15,777 nucleotides of DNA. It comes from Porticoccaceae bacterium UBA1989 (GTDB taxonomy: Bacteria > Pseudomonadota > Gammaproteobacteria > Pseudomonadales > Porticoccaceae). Below are positions 5,559 to 13,617 of the stretch, one piece after another. The stretch spans positions 5,057 to 20,833 of the forward strand of contig DDDD01000028.1 of assembly GCA_002335945.1 (NCBI GenBank), read 5' to 3'. Both the position numbers and the translations under genes were made by a program. Each line of letters starts with the position of its first letter. Within the stretch, counting starts at the first letter, position 1. A model generated the notes under the pieces. The model worked only from the letters and a program-made list of their open reading frames with translations. It was not told the origin of the DNA and did not search any database.

Positions 5559-6086
5559 ATGTATAGCGCCGAAAACTATTTATGGGGATGGATTGCTTAC
5601 GGCACCGGGGTTACCTGCCTGCTGTTTGTGCTCTGGTACTGGATGCGCAACTTGCGTTTTACGACTATTCGACATTTGGTGCTGCTGTTTTCCACTGTGT
5701 TTTTACTGACGCCAGTGACGGCTTATCGGGATGATCCTCATCTTGCACCCGCCTTTTTTGTGAGTCTTTATGAAGGGCTGTTAGCCACGGGAGATAATCT
5801 GGGTTTTCAGCGTGGGCTGGCGCCTATTTTGGCGTTTTGTTTTCTCGCGGTTATTTTTTATGTGCTGGCTCGGTTCTTGATTTCTCGATTTACCAAAGGC
5901 AGTAAACGCTTTGTTCCTGCAGCTCCAACCGTTAATAAGGCTAAACCGCCGATAAAACCTGAGGCTGCTGTTAAAGCTGAGGCTCCTAGTAAAGCTGAGG
6001 CTCCCGTTAAAGCGAAGGCTACTATGAAAGCTAAGGCTCCACCTAAAGCCAAGGCAAAGCCGAGGGCTGTACCTCCAAAAAAATAA
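5559..6086 (+). CDS. Unrecognised membrane protein with Lys/Ala/Pro repeat tail
   Basis: I do not recognise this 175-residue protein. It has three likely membrane helices (about 8-28, 37-55 and 86-108), with a loop after the second holding TAYRDDPHLAPAFFVSLYEG. A strongly basic tail (about 113-175) follows, made of six six-residue repeats of the KAEAPx/KAKAPx type. Positively charged residues flank the third helix (RFLISR, GSKRF), which suggests the tail lies in the cytoplasm. The ATG at 5559 is 2 nt past the ycgN stop; a TTG at 5553 overlapping that stop is an alternative that adds two residues. The tight spacing suggests it belongs to the rnd-ycgL-ycgN transcript. The tail resembles histone H1-like or TolA-like low-complexity segments, but no function can be inferred. 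Confidence 0.8.
   Translation: MYSAENYLWGWIAYGTGVTCLLFVLWYWMRNLRFTTIRHLVLLFSTVFLLTPVTAYRDDPHLAPAFFVSLYEGLLATGDNLGFQRGLAPILAFCFLAVIFYVLARFLISRFTKGSKRFVPAAPTVNKAKPPIKPEAAVKAEAPSKAEAPVKAKATMKAKAPPKAKAKPRAVPPKK
5955..6062 (+). repeat. Six 18-bp tandem repeats encoding KAxAxx
   Basis: Six consecutive in-frame 18-bp units (5955, 5973, 5991, 6009, 6027, 6045) encode KPEAAV, KAEAPS, KAEAPV, KAKATM, KAKAPP and KAKAKP. The first three units carry Glu at position 3 and the last three Lys, so net charge rises toward the C-terminus. The DNA units are well conserved (AAAGCTGAGGCTCC core), so copy number could vary between strains. Confidence 0.9.
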
Positions 6087-6113
6087 AAATATAATACATA
6101 AAAGAGGGCCTCA

Positions 6114-7784
6114 ATGAACGAGCAATCCGCAGATACAGCGACGTCTAAAAAACCAAAAACCACTGCAAGTACATTGCGCATCGGTACTCGATATCGCGCC
6201 GAACGAATCGATGCAGCCTATGATGCCATCGTTATAGGGTCTGGAATTGGCGGTCTCTGTAGTGCCGCGTTACTCTCGCAAATGGGTAAAAAGGTTATCG
6301 TGCTTGAACAGCATTACACTGCGGGAGGCTTTACCCATGCCTACGAACGCAATGGTTATGAATGGGATGTGGGTGTTCATTACATTGGTGATATGGGCCG
6401 CAAAAGTCAGGGTCGTGGGCTCTTCGATTTTATCTCTGGTGGCAAGCTTAAATGGGCGGAGATGGATTCTGTCTATGATCGAATTATTCTTGGGAACGAA
6501 AAATTCGATTTTGTGGCGGGCAAAGAAAACTTTAAAAATTCCTTAAAGAAACAGTTTCCAGACGATGTTGATGCGATCGATAAATATGTTGAGCTAGTAA
6601 CCGCCACCACTAAATATATGGGTGCAGTTAGTCAGGCTAAAGCTATGCCAGCGCCTGTTGCTAAGCTGATGTCTCTGTCGTCAAAGAATAAATTTCCCGA
6701 TTATGCCCTCGACACTTCCTACGATGTGCTTAGGAGATTGACCGACAATGAAAAGTTAATTGCTGTGCTCTGTGGTCAGTGGGGCGATCATGGCTGTCCG
6801 CCAAAAGAATCTGTTTTTCTTATGCATGCCCTAATCGCGGGCCATTATTTTAATGGTGGTTTCTATCCTGTGGGCGGCGCCTCGCAAATAGCGGCGACCA
6901 TTATTCCCCAGATACAGGTGTCCGGTGGTGATGTATTTACCTATGCCGATGTGCAGGAAATTATCATCGACAAAGGCCGCGCCGTTGGCGTAAAAATGGC
7001 CGATGGTCACTGTCTCTATGCCGAGCATATTATTAGCAACGCCGGGGTGGTCAATACCTTTTCAGATCTGCTACCAGCGGCGCTAAGCGAAGAGCTGGGC
7101 TACAAACAAAAGGTTGATGCCTTAGAAACTTCCATGTCCCATGGCGGTATGTACCTTGGATTAAAAGGCACTGCAGAAGAGCTTCAGTTACCGAAGACTA
7201 ATCTGTGGATCTACATTGACGAACATCATGATGACAATGTGGCTGCGCTGCGCAAAGATCCCAGTGCGCCGCTGCCTCTGGTGTATGTGTCGTTTCCCTC
7301 AGCCAAAGATCCAGACTTCCAGCGCCGCTATCCGGGCCGCTCCACCATTGAAATTGTGATCGGTCCCTGTGACTTTGAGGCATATCGCCAGTGGGCCGAT
7401 AAAACCTGGGGCAAGCGTGGAGACGATTACGAGGCGCTAAAGGAAGATTTGTCTGAGCGTATGCTTGAGGCTCTGTATAAACAGATGCCACAGCTGCGCG
7501 GCAAAGTAGATTATTCAGAGGTCTCAACACCGCTGTCCACAAGCCATTTCTGCCGCTACAAAAAGGGCGAGGCCTATGGTCTGGCTCATAACAAAGAACG
7601 CTTTCAGCAGGACTGGTTGAAACCAAAGACGGCAGTGCCGGGGCTGTATTTGACCGGTCAGGATGTTATTAGCTGTGGTGTGGTTGGCGCACTGATGGCC
7701 GGTATGGTGACGGCGATGTCTGTGGTGGGTATTCGCGGTGCAGGTAGCCTCATGAAGAAGATCAAAGCAGGCCAGGTGCTTTAG
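6114..7784 (+). CDS. FAD-dependent phytoene desaturase/retinol saturase-like oxidoreductase
   Basis: This 556-residue flavoprotein belongs to the CrtI/RetSat superfamily of amine-oxidase-fold enzymes. An N-terminal dinucleotide-binding fold is clear: AIVIGSGIGGLCSAALL (38-54) with the GxGxxG motif, and VIVLEQHYTAGG (61-72), whose Glu65 should hold the adenosine ribose. WDVGVHYIGDMG (84-95) resembles the segment after the FAD site in all-trans-retinol 13,14-reductases. GLYLTGQDVISCGVVGAL near 510-527 is the C-terminal FAD signature. About 35 extra residues precede the Rossmann fold; they are hydrophilic and not a signal peptide. The ATG has GAGG upstream. No carotenoid genes (crtB, crtE, crtY) are nearby, so a role in carotenoid synthesis is not supported. 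The substrate is unknown and may be a polyunsaturated lipid or retinoid-like compound. The gap to the preceding gene is 27 bp. Confidence 0.85.
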   Translation: MNEQSADTATSKKPKTTASTLRIGTRYRAERIDAAYDAIVIGSGIGGLCSAALLSQMGKKVIVLEQHYTAGGFTHAYERNGYEWDVGVHYIGDMGRKSQGRGLFDFISGGKLKWAEMDSVYDRIILGNEKFDFVAGKENFKNSLKKQFPDDVDAIDKYVELVTATTKYMGAVSQAKAMPAPVAKLMSLSSKNKFPDYALDTSYDVLRRLTDNEKLIAVLCGQWGDHGCPPKESVFLMHALIAGHYFNGGFYPVGGASQIAATIIPQIQVSGGDVFTYADVQEIIIDKGRAVGVKMADGHCLYAEHIISNAGVVNTFSDLLPAALSEELGYKQKVDALETSMSHGGMYLGLKGTAEELQLPKTNLWIYIDEHHDDNVAALRKDPSAPLPLVYVSFPSAKDPDFQRRYPGRSTIEIVIGPCDFEAYRQWADKTWGKRGDDYEALKEDLSERMLEALYKQMPQLRGKVDYSEVSTPLSTSHFCRYKKGEAYGLAHNKERFQQDWLKPKTAVPGLYLTGQDVISCGVVGALMAGMVTAMSVVGIRGAGSLMKKIKAGQVL

Positions 7785-7988
7785 ATTAGTGGTGGTTAAA
7801 CAGTGCCTTTTGAAGGGCGGCACTGTAAGGCTGTCGCTGGCTGTTTGACTGTAGAGTCATACATAGTGCCAATATTCATCATTTACAGGCTCTTTTGAGC
7901 CCAATTACCCGGAAAACTAGTGCAAGATTAGACTATTATGCAGGGCTAAATAAGAAGATTAACTTTACTTAATGTGGATTCAGACGAT
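7785..7988. other. Intergenic region with inverted repeat before moxR
   Basis: An 8-bp perfect inverted repeat, ACAGTGCC (7800-7807) with GGCACTGT (7819-7826) and an 11-nt loop, sits 15 bp after the oxidoreductase stop. It could end transcription, but no T-tract follows (AAGGCTG), so it is not a canonical terminator. A TATTAT at 7934-7939 could be a -10 box for moxR, without a recognisable -35. The break suggests that moxR begins a new transcript. I see nothing else here. Confidence 0.5.
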
Positions 7989-8834
7989 ATGAAATTTACG
8001 GGTACGGAAAAGTACGTAGCAACAGAAGAGCTGCAGATGGCGGTAAACGCTGCAGTAACATTACAGCGCCCCTTGCTGATTAAGGGCGAGCCAGGCACAG
8101 GCAAAACATTGCTGGCTGAAGAAGTTGCCAGCGCGCTGGGCATGCCTATCCTGTCTTGGCACATTAAGTCGACCACCAAGGCACAGCAGGGACTCTATGA
8201 GTACGATGCGGTTTCCCGCCTGCGCGATTCTCAGCTGGGCAGTGATAAGGTCAACGATATTCGCAACTACATTGATAAGGGCAAGCTGTGGGAAGCCTTT
8301 ACCGCCGATGAGCAGGTAGTGCTGCTGATTGATGAGATCGACAAGGCGGATATCGAATTCCCCAACGATCTACTTCATGAACTCGATAAAATGGAATTCC
8401 ACGTTTATGAAACGGGCGAAACCATTAAGGCGATACGTCGTCCGATCGTAATTATTACCAGTAACAACGAAAAAGAACTCCCCGATGCCTTCTTGCGTCG
8501 CTGTTTCTTCCACTTTATTAACTTCCCTGATCGAATGACCATGCAACGTATTGTTGATGTGCATTTCCCCAAGATCAAAAAGCAGTTGGTGGACGATGCC
8601 ATGGATATCTTCTTTGATGTACGCAAGATTCCCGGCCTTAAGAAGAAGCCGTCAACCTCTGAGCTAGTCGACTGGTTAAAGCTGATTATGTCTGATGATA
8701 TTCCTGATGATATCCTGACTAATCGCGATCCGACCAAGGCGATTCCACCGCTATATGGTGCCTTGCTCAAGAACGAGCAGGATGTACATCTGCTTGAGCG
8801 ACTGGCGTTTATGACACGCCGCGAAGCCAGATAG
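7989..8834 (+). CDS. MoxR family AAA+ ATPase
   Basis: MoxR ATPases act as chaperones that help mature or insert cofactors into partner enzymes, nearly always together with a VWA protein encoded next door. Motifs are complete: Walker A GEPGTGKT (33-40), Walker B LLIDEID (112-118), sensor 1 ITSNN (156-160) and an arginine-finger-like AFLRRC (167-172). Late conserved segments PGLKKKPSTSELVDWLK (215-231) and DPTKAIPPLYGALLKNEQD (247-265) match the gammaproteobacterial subfamily I know from Pseudomonas. I chose ATG 7989 (281 residues) because homologues start MKF.GT..YVA. A GTG at 7974 would add five residues. The VWA gene follows after 28 bp. The target of this pair is unknown. Confidence 0.92.
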   Translation: MKFTGTEKYVATEELQMAVNAAVTLQRPLLIKGEPGTGKTLLAEEVASALGMPILSWHIKSTTKAQQGLYEYDAVSRLRDSQLGSDKVNDIRNYIDKGKLWEAFTADEQVVLLIDEIDKADIEFPNDLLHELDKMEFHVYETGETIKAIRRPIVIITSNNEKELPDAFLRRCFFHFINFPDRMTMQRIVDVHFPKIKKQLVDDAMDIFFDVRKIPGLKKKPSTSELVDWLKLIMSDDIPDDILTNRDPTKAIPPLYGALLKNEQDVHLLERLAFMTRREAR

Positions 8835-8862
8835 ACTGGCCTGAAGTAAACGAGTTTATTCT

Positions 8863-10038
8863 ATGCTGATTAACTTCTTTCAGACGCTGAAGAAAGCCAA
8901 TGTGCCTGTTTCTATCAAGGAACTATTGGATCTTCTTGCCGCGATGGAACAAAACCTAGCGTTCGGTTCGATCGACGATTTCTATCTGTTGGCGCGCACG
9001 GTGATGGTTAAGGACGAGAAATATTACGATCGTTTTGACCGTGCCTTTGGTGCCTACTTTAAGAACCTAGAAAATATCGACGGTATTATTGAGGCTCTGT
9101 TGCCTGAAGACTGGCTGCGCAAAGAGTTTGAAAAGCATTTTACCGACGAAGAAAAAGCCAAGGTCGAAAGCCTAGGTGGTCTCGAAAAGCTGATTGAGGA
9201 GTTTAAAAAACGCCTTGAAGAGCAAAAAGAGCGCCACGAGGGCGGCAATAAATGGGTGGGTACCAATGGTACTTCTCCCTTTGGGCATGGCGGTTTTAAC
9301 CCCGAGGGCGTGCGTATTGGCGGTCCGGGAGGCAAGGGCACTGCGGTTAAAGTCTGGGATGAGCGACAGTATCAAGACCTAGACGACTCTGTTGAGATCG
9401 GCACCCGCAACATTAAGGTGGCCCTGCGTCGCCTGCGAAAGTTTGCCCGTGAAGGTTCTGCAGATCATCTCGATCTTGATGACACCATTCGCTGTACGGC
9501 GCGTAATGCAGGCATGCTGGATATCAAAATGGTCCCCGAGCGTCGCAATGCGGTGAAGGTACTTATCTTTTTTGATGTGGGCGGTTCAATGGACCCCTAT
9601 GTGCGCCTCTGCGAAGAGCTGTTTTCGGCGGCTAAAACCGAATTCAAACACCTCGAGTATTTCTATTTCCATAACTGCATGTACGACTATGTGTGGAAGG
9701 ACAACAATCGCCGTCGCGAAGAGCAGATTTCTACCTTCGACTTACTGAATAAGTACTCGGCTGATTATAAGGTGATCTACGTGGGCGATGCCTCTATGGC
9801 ACCCTATGAAGTAACCAGTCCTGGGGGCAGTGTTGAGTATCACAACGAAGAGTCTGGTGCGGTTTGGATGCAACGTATGGCCGAGACTTTTGAGAAGCTT
9901 ATCTGGATTAACCCTGTTCAGGAAAAGTATTGGGAGTACACGCCCTCAATTCAGATGCTAAAAGAGCTGGTTGACGATAAAATGTTTCCTCTGACGCTGG
10001 GTGGTCTGGAGAAAGGCATGGCCTTGCTGTCCCGTTAA
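8863..10038 (+). CDS. VWA domain-containing CoxE-like protein
   Basis: This is the 391-residue partner of the MoxR ATPase. Pairs of this type are thought to remodel or metallate other proteins, with the VWA domain binding targets through a metal-ion site. The N-terminal half (1-125) is helical and charged. A Gly-rich linker (127-160, GTNGTSPFGHGGF and GGPGGKGT) precedes the CoxE-like region. The VWA core begins VKVLIFFDVGGSMD (231-244). The MIDAS motif here reads D238-V-G-G-S242 rather than DxSxS, as in Pseudomonas relatives I recall. Asp309 (VGDASM) probably supplies another metal ligand. There is no signal peptide or membrane helix, so the protein is cytosolic. The ribosome-binding site is weak (GAG, about 10 nt upstream), which suggests coupling to moxR. 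Confidence 0.9.
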   Translation: MLINFFQTLKKANVPVSIKELLDLLAAMEQNLAFGSIDDFYLLARTVMVKDEKYYDRFDRAFGAYFKNLENIDGIIEALLPEDWLRKEFEKHFTDEEKAKVESLGGLEKLIEEFKKRLEEQKERHEGGNKWVGTNGTSPFGHGGFNPEGVRIGGPGGKGTAVKVWDERQYQDLDDSVEIGTRNIKVALRRLRKFAREGSADHLDLDDTIRCTARNAGMLDIKMVPERRNAVKVLIFFDVGGSMDPYVRLCEELFSAAKTEFKHLEYFYFHNCMYDYVWKDNNRRREEQISTFDLLNKYSADYKVIYVGDASMAPYEVTSPGGSVEYHNEESGAVWMQRMAETFEKLIWINPVQEKYWEYTPSIQMLKELVDDKMFPLTLGGLEKGMALLSR

Positions 10039-10091
10039 GTTAATAAACAATGTAAAATTTGCTTACAACAATAATAACTAGAGATGCTCCT

Positions 10092-11771
10092 ATGAAGGTT
10101 CAAGACGCGGTATTAAAGGCGCAAAAAACGACAGGTATCGGCAGTAAGCAACCAGAGCTACCTGGTCAGTCTCTTCTTGAGATTTGGCAGCAGGCGGTTG
10201 CTGATTCCTCTACCTATCCAGCCTATACCTGTATTGGGCAAACCTTGACCTATGGTGAAGTCGACCAGCTGGCACGACGTGTAGCGAGTTACTTTCAGAA
10301 GAAATTAAAACTGGTTGCCGGCGACCGTATCGCGGTGCAGCTGCCCAATCTGATTCAGTATCCTATTGTGGTTATCGCAGCCTGGAAGCTTGGTCTGGTA
10401 ATTGTTAACACCAATCCAATGTACAGGGTTCGCGAGCTGATCCACCAGTTTAACGATTCTGGCGCTAAAGCGGTTGTCGTATTAGACCAGTTCTATGACA
10501 CCCTTTGCGAAGCCTTGCCAGACACCAGTATCGAGCATGTCATTGTGACCCGCCCAATTGACCTGTTACCTCAGCCAAAAAATATGCTACTCAGTGGTGC
10601 CATGAAACTGATGGGTAAACGCCCCTCTCTGGCTAAGGGCAGTCATATAGGTTTTTCTGATCTACTCACCGGTGGCAGTAATTATATTGCGCACAAGGCC
10701 AGCCTAGATGATGTCTGTGCGCTTCAGTATACCGGCGGTACAACCGGTGCCTCGAAGGGTGTAATGCTTACTCAGAGTAGTCTGGTGAGCAATGTTGCCC
10801 AGGCACTGAGTGTTATCTCTATTCTCAAAGAACCCATTACCCACAGTACCTGTGTGGCACCTTTACCAATCTACCACATCTATGCCTACTCGCTGTGCAT
10901 GGGACTTATGCCAGCAACGCGTGGGCATACAGTACTGATTCCTGATCCACGAAATATCGCGCTGTTTGTCAGTGCAATCAAAAAGTTTAAGTTTGAAATC
11001 TTCTGCGGCCTCAACTCATTATTTGTCGCCCTGCTTGAGAGTAAAGATTTCAAGAGACTCGATTTCTCTAAGTTACGCATGACCCTGTCTGGCGGTATGG
11101 CCCTAATGGAATCTGTTGCCGATGACTGGCAAACAGCAACCGGCTGCATTGTTAGCGAAGGCTATGGCATGACCGAATCCTCGCCGATTATCTCAATGAA
11201 TCCTTCGGGCTTTGAGAAGATTGGTACTGCAGGCATTCCCATTCCAGGCACTGATATTAAAGTCGTGGATGAACAGGGCGTAGTGCAGGAAGTTGGCGGT
11301 GTCGGCGAGCTCTGTGTTCGCGGTGAGCAGGTTATGGCTGGCTACTGGAAGCGGGAAGACCAGACAGCCGAAGTGATTGTTGATGGCTGGCTGCACACGG
11401 GCGATATTGTTGTGGTCGATGAAGAGGGCTACATCAAGATTGTTGACCGTCTTAAAGACATGATTATCGTCTCTGGCTTTAATGTGTACCCCAATGAATT
11501 AGAGCAGGCCCTAACGCTGCACCCAGCGGTGTCTCAATGTGCTGCTATCGGCATTCCTGACACCAAGGCTGGTGAGGTGGTTAAGATGTTTGTGGTCAGC
11601 ACAGACCCAGAGTTAACCGTTGCTGAGGTTATTGAGTTTTGTAAGCAGAATATGGCGGCCTATAAGGTACCTAAGTTCGTTGAGTTTCGCGACGAGCTGC
11701 CAATGACCAATGTTGGCAAGGTGCTGCGCAAAGACCTTAAGGCAGATGAGAAGAAGAAAGCGCGGGCTTAG
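10092..11771 (+). CDS. fadD: Long-chain fatty acid--CoA ligase (FadD-like)
   Basis: This adenylate-forming ligase of 559 residues activates fatty acids to acyl-CoA through an acyl-AMP intermediate, the entry step for beta-oxidation or lipid reuse. Key motifs are intact: the P-loop YTGGTTGASKG (213-223), EGYGMTESS (356-364), GWLHTGDI (432-439) and VDRLKDMIIVSGFNVYPNELE, which covers the hinge and the FadD signature. A C-terminal catalytic lysine lies in NVGKVLRKDL. Length is very close to E. coli FadD (561). The start is ATG 10092, with AGAG upstream; an in-frame TTG at 10059 would add 11 residues without family similarity. The gene follows the VWA gene by 53 bp and ends before a strong terminator. 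The exact chain-length specificity cannot be read from sequence, and the fadD symbol is by similarity. Confidence 0.9.
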   Translation: MKVQDAVLKAQKTTGIGSKQPELPGQSLLEIWQQAVADSSTYPAYTCIGQTLTYGEVDQLARRVASYFQKKLKLVAGDRIAVQLPNLIQYPIVVIAAWKLGLVIVNTNPMYRVRELIHQFNDSGAKAVVVLDQFYDTLCEALPDTSIEHVIVTRPIDLLPQPKNMLLSGAMKLMGKRPSLAKGSHIGFSDLLTGGSNYIAHKASLDDVCALQYTGGTTGASKGVMLTQSSLVSNVAQALSVISILKEPITHSTCVAPLPIYHIYAYSLCMGLMPATRGHTVLIPDPRNIALFVSAIKKFKFEIFCGLNSLFVALLESKDFKRLDFSKLRMTLSGGMALMESVADDWQTATGCIVSEGYGMTESSPIISMNPSGFEKIGTAGIPIPGTDIKVVDEQGVVQEVGGVGELCVRGEQVMAGYWKREDQTAEVIVDGWLHTGDIVVVDEEGYIKIVDRLKDMIIVSGFNVYPNELEQALTLHPAVSQCAAIGIPDTKAGEVVKMFVVSTDPELTVAEVIEFCKQNMAAYKVPKFVEFRDELPMTNVGKVLRKDLKADEKKKARA

Positions 11772-11862
11772 TATTGCTTAGCTTCTAGTAAATGGCTCTT
11801 ATCAAGGGCTCTGTTCAAGAATTGCGATAAAGAAGCCCTCTATATAGAAAACAGGCAGGCAT

Positions 11863-11897
11863 AAAAAAGGCGATCCATTTAATGGATCGCCTTTTTT
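11863..11897. terminator. Bidirectional intrinsic terminator between fadD and nhaB
   Basis: A 10-bp GC-containing stem (GGCGATCCAT at 11869-11878, with its exact complement at 11882-11891) has a 3-nt loop. It is flanked by six A (11863-11868) and six T (11892-11897). The symmetry supplies a U-tract on either strand, so it should end both fadD (+) and nhaB (-) transcripts, whose stops lie 91 and 18 bp away. Confidence 0.92.
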
Positions 11898-11915
11898 GTT
11901 ACTGCAGTAGTGCTA

Positions 11916-13421
11916 TTACAACCGGTAGACCACACATAGGAAGCCAACAGTTGTCAGCACAATAGTGTATGGCAGAGCCATGATCACCATGCGCATATAA
12001 GACAGTCTGATCAGCGGTGCGATTGCCGAGGTCAGCAGGAACAGGAATGCAGCCTGACCATTAGGTGTGGCAACACTGGGCAAGTTAGTACCCGTATTGA
12101 TGGCAATAACCAGCTTGTCGAAGTGATCACGGGTTATGTCGCCAGCGTCATATACAGCGCGGACTTCATTGATATATACCGTCGCCACAAACACATTGTC
12201 ACTAATGGCTGAAAGCAGGCCGTTGGCGAGGAAGAATACGCCGGGCTGAATCGCTTCATCTTGCTCCAGTACCATAGCTATAACTGGCGAGAACAGGTGC
12301 TGCTCGTGAATCACCGCAACAATGGCAAAGAACACAACCAGCAGAGCGGTAAAAGGCAGCGCCTCTTCAAAGGCGTGACCAATGCGATGCTCTTCAGTAA
12401 TGCCGTTAAACGCCGTTAGCAGCACGATAACCATCAGGCCGATGAGTCCGACGGGTGCCCAGTGCATGGCTAGGCCAGCAACGAGGATCAGTGCAACGAC
12501 TACCTGAGTGATCATCGCAGCCTTCTGATACTGGGTGCGGTGAGCGTCGTCATGGTCGCTAGATTCTTGCAGAACCTGACGTACTTCTTCTGGAAGCTGT
12601 GCACCGTAACCAAATATCTTGCTCTTTTCGAGCAGAATACAGGTAATCAGGCCACAGGCCAGAACGGGCATAGTGACTGGTGTCATCTTTAAAAAGAACT
12701 CAATGAACGTCCAGCCTGCTTTTTCAGCGATCAACAGGTTTTGCGGCTCGCCTACCAGAGTGGTTACACCACCCAGAGCCGTACCAACGGCACCGTGCAT
12801 GATCAGACTGCGTAAAAAGGCGCGGAAGTCTTCAAGTTTTTCACGGTTGAGAGTGCGCACACTGGCGTCGTCGCTGTGGTCGTGGTCTACATCGACAATT
12901 TTCTTGCCTGAGGCGACCTTGTGGTACACCGAGTAGAAGCCTACTGAAATGGTAATCAGAACCGCTGTTACGGTCAGAGCATCCAAAAATGCTGATAACA
13001 CAGCACCAGCGAAGCAGAACAAAAATGACAGCGTCGTTTTAGATTTCACTCCTAGAAGAATCTTGGTAAAGGTAAACAGCAGCATGTCGCGCATAAAGTA
13101 GATGCCGGCGACCATAAACATCAGCAGCAAAATTACCTGAAAGTTGCTGACCGTCTCGTTATAGACTGCTTCGGGGCTTGTTAAACCCATCAGTACGGCT
13201 TCAATGGCCAGTAGGCCCCCGGGCTGCAGTGGATAGCACTTTAACGCCATAGCCAGGGTAAAGATAAACTCTGCAATTAATACCCAGCCCATAACAAAGG
13301 GGCCAAACACATAGAGGATAAGCGGGTTGAGCACTAAAAAGGCAATAATGGCGCTCTCATACCAACCGGGAGAGTTACCGAGAAAATTCTTTTTAAATGC
13401 ATGGGACATTGTTGGATTCAT
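11916..13421 (-). CDS. nhaB: Na+/H+ antiporter NhaB
   Basis: NhaB exchanges cytoplasmic Na+ (or Li+) for external protons in the inner membrane, which is important for salt and pH balance. The 501-residue sequence follows E. coli NhaB closely: NFLGNSPGWY (12-21), AEFIFTLAMALKCYPL (50-65), LLMFMVAGIYFMRD (99-112) and SAFLDALTV (143-151). Asp147 in the last aligns with the Asp important for transport in E. coli. Later it has TALGGVTTLVGEPQNLLIA, AISDNVFVATVYINE and NTGTNLPSVATPNGQAAF. About a dozen membrane helices are evident. A hydrophilic His/Asp-rich loop (about 176-187, VDVDHDHSDD) replaces the E. coli loop. It ends roughly 15 residues earlier than E. coli NhaB (513), at GFLCVVYRL. AAGGA seven bases before the ATG supports the start. 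Confidence 0.96.
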   Translation of the reverse strand: MNPTMSHAFKKNFLGNSPGWYESAIIAFLVLNPLILYVFGPFVMGWVLIAEFIFTLAMALKCYPLQPGGLLAIEAVLMGLTSPEAVYNETVSNFQVILLLMFMVAGIYFMRDMLLFTFTKILLGVKSKTTLSFLFCFAGAVLSAFLDALTVTAVLITISVGFYSVYHKVASGKKIVDVDHDHSDDASVRTLNREKLEDFRAFLRSLIMHGAVGTALGGVTTLVGEPQNLLIAEKAGWTFIEFFLKMTPVTMPVLACGLITCILLEKSKIFGYGAQLPEEVRQVLQESSDHDDAHRTQYQKAAMITQVVVALILVAGLAMHWAPVGLIGLMVIVLLTAFNGITEEHRIGHAFEEALPFTALLVVFFAIVAVIHEQHLFSPVIAMVLEQDEAIQPGVFFLANGLLSAISDNVFVATVYINEVRAVYDAGDITRDHFDKLVIAINTGTNLPSVATPNGQAAFLFLLTSAIAPLIRLSYMRMVIMALPYTIVLTTVGFLCVVYRL

Positions 13422-13617
13422 TTGTAGATCCTTAGTTACTTTATAAGCCTGTTAATAAGCAGCATTTGTTGATTTTAATCGCTGCTCAATTCGATGATGC
13501 TTTCATGGTAAACTTAAAAATTATTGGCCGAAACCTTAGCTGTAGCTATACCTATTTGCAAGCTTTCACGGTCTTTTTCAACCGAATTTACACTCTATAT
13601 CAAAGGTATCTCCCCCT
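13422..13617. other. Divergent intergenic region between nhaB and nudC
   Basis: This 196-bp AT-rich region must hold the promoters of both genes. For nudC a candidate is TTGGCC (13524-13529), 17 bp, TATACC (13547-13552), which would give a leader of about 60 nt. For nhaB (- strand) a TATAAA-like sequence lies at about 13439-13445, with no good -35. AGCAGC (13458-13463) and GCTGCT (13481-13486) form a loose inverted repeat that could be an operator. AAAGG (13602-13606) is the likely ribosome-binding site of nudC. No gene is visible. Confidence 0.4.

Noticed and set aside
5858..6181. Open frame on the - strand opposite the repeat tail
   Set aside because: It is the Ala/Leu/Gly-rich complement of the Lys/Ala repeat; low complexity explains why it stays open.
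7198..7823. Two - strand open frames opposite the oxidoreductase
   Set aside because: Both are shadows of a well-conserved flavoprotein and show no family motifs.
7800..7826. Inverted repeat ACAGTGCC/GGCACTGT as an intrinsic terminator
   Set aside because: No T-tract on the + strand; kept only as an inverted repeat within the intergenic entry.
10059..10091. Upstream TTG start for fadD
   Set aside because: The added 11 residues are not family-like, and ATG 10092 has a better ribosome-binding context.
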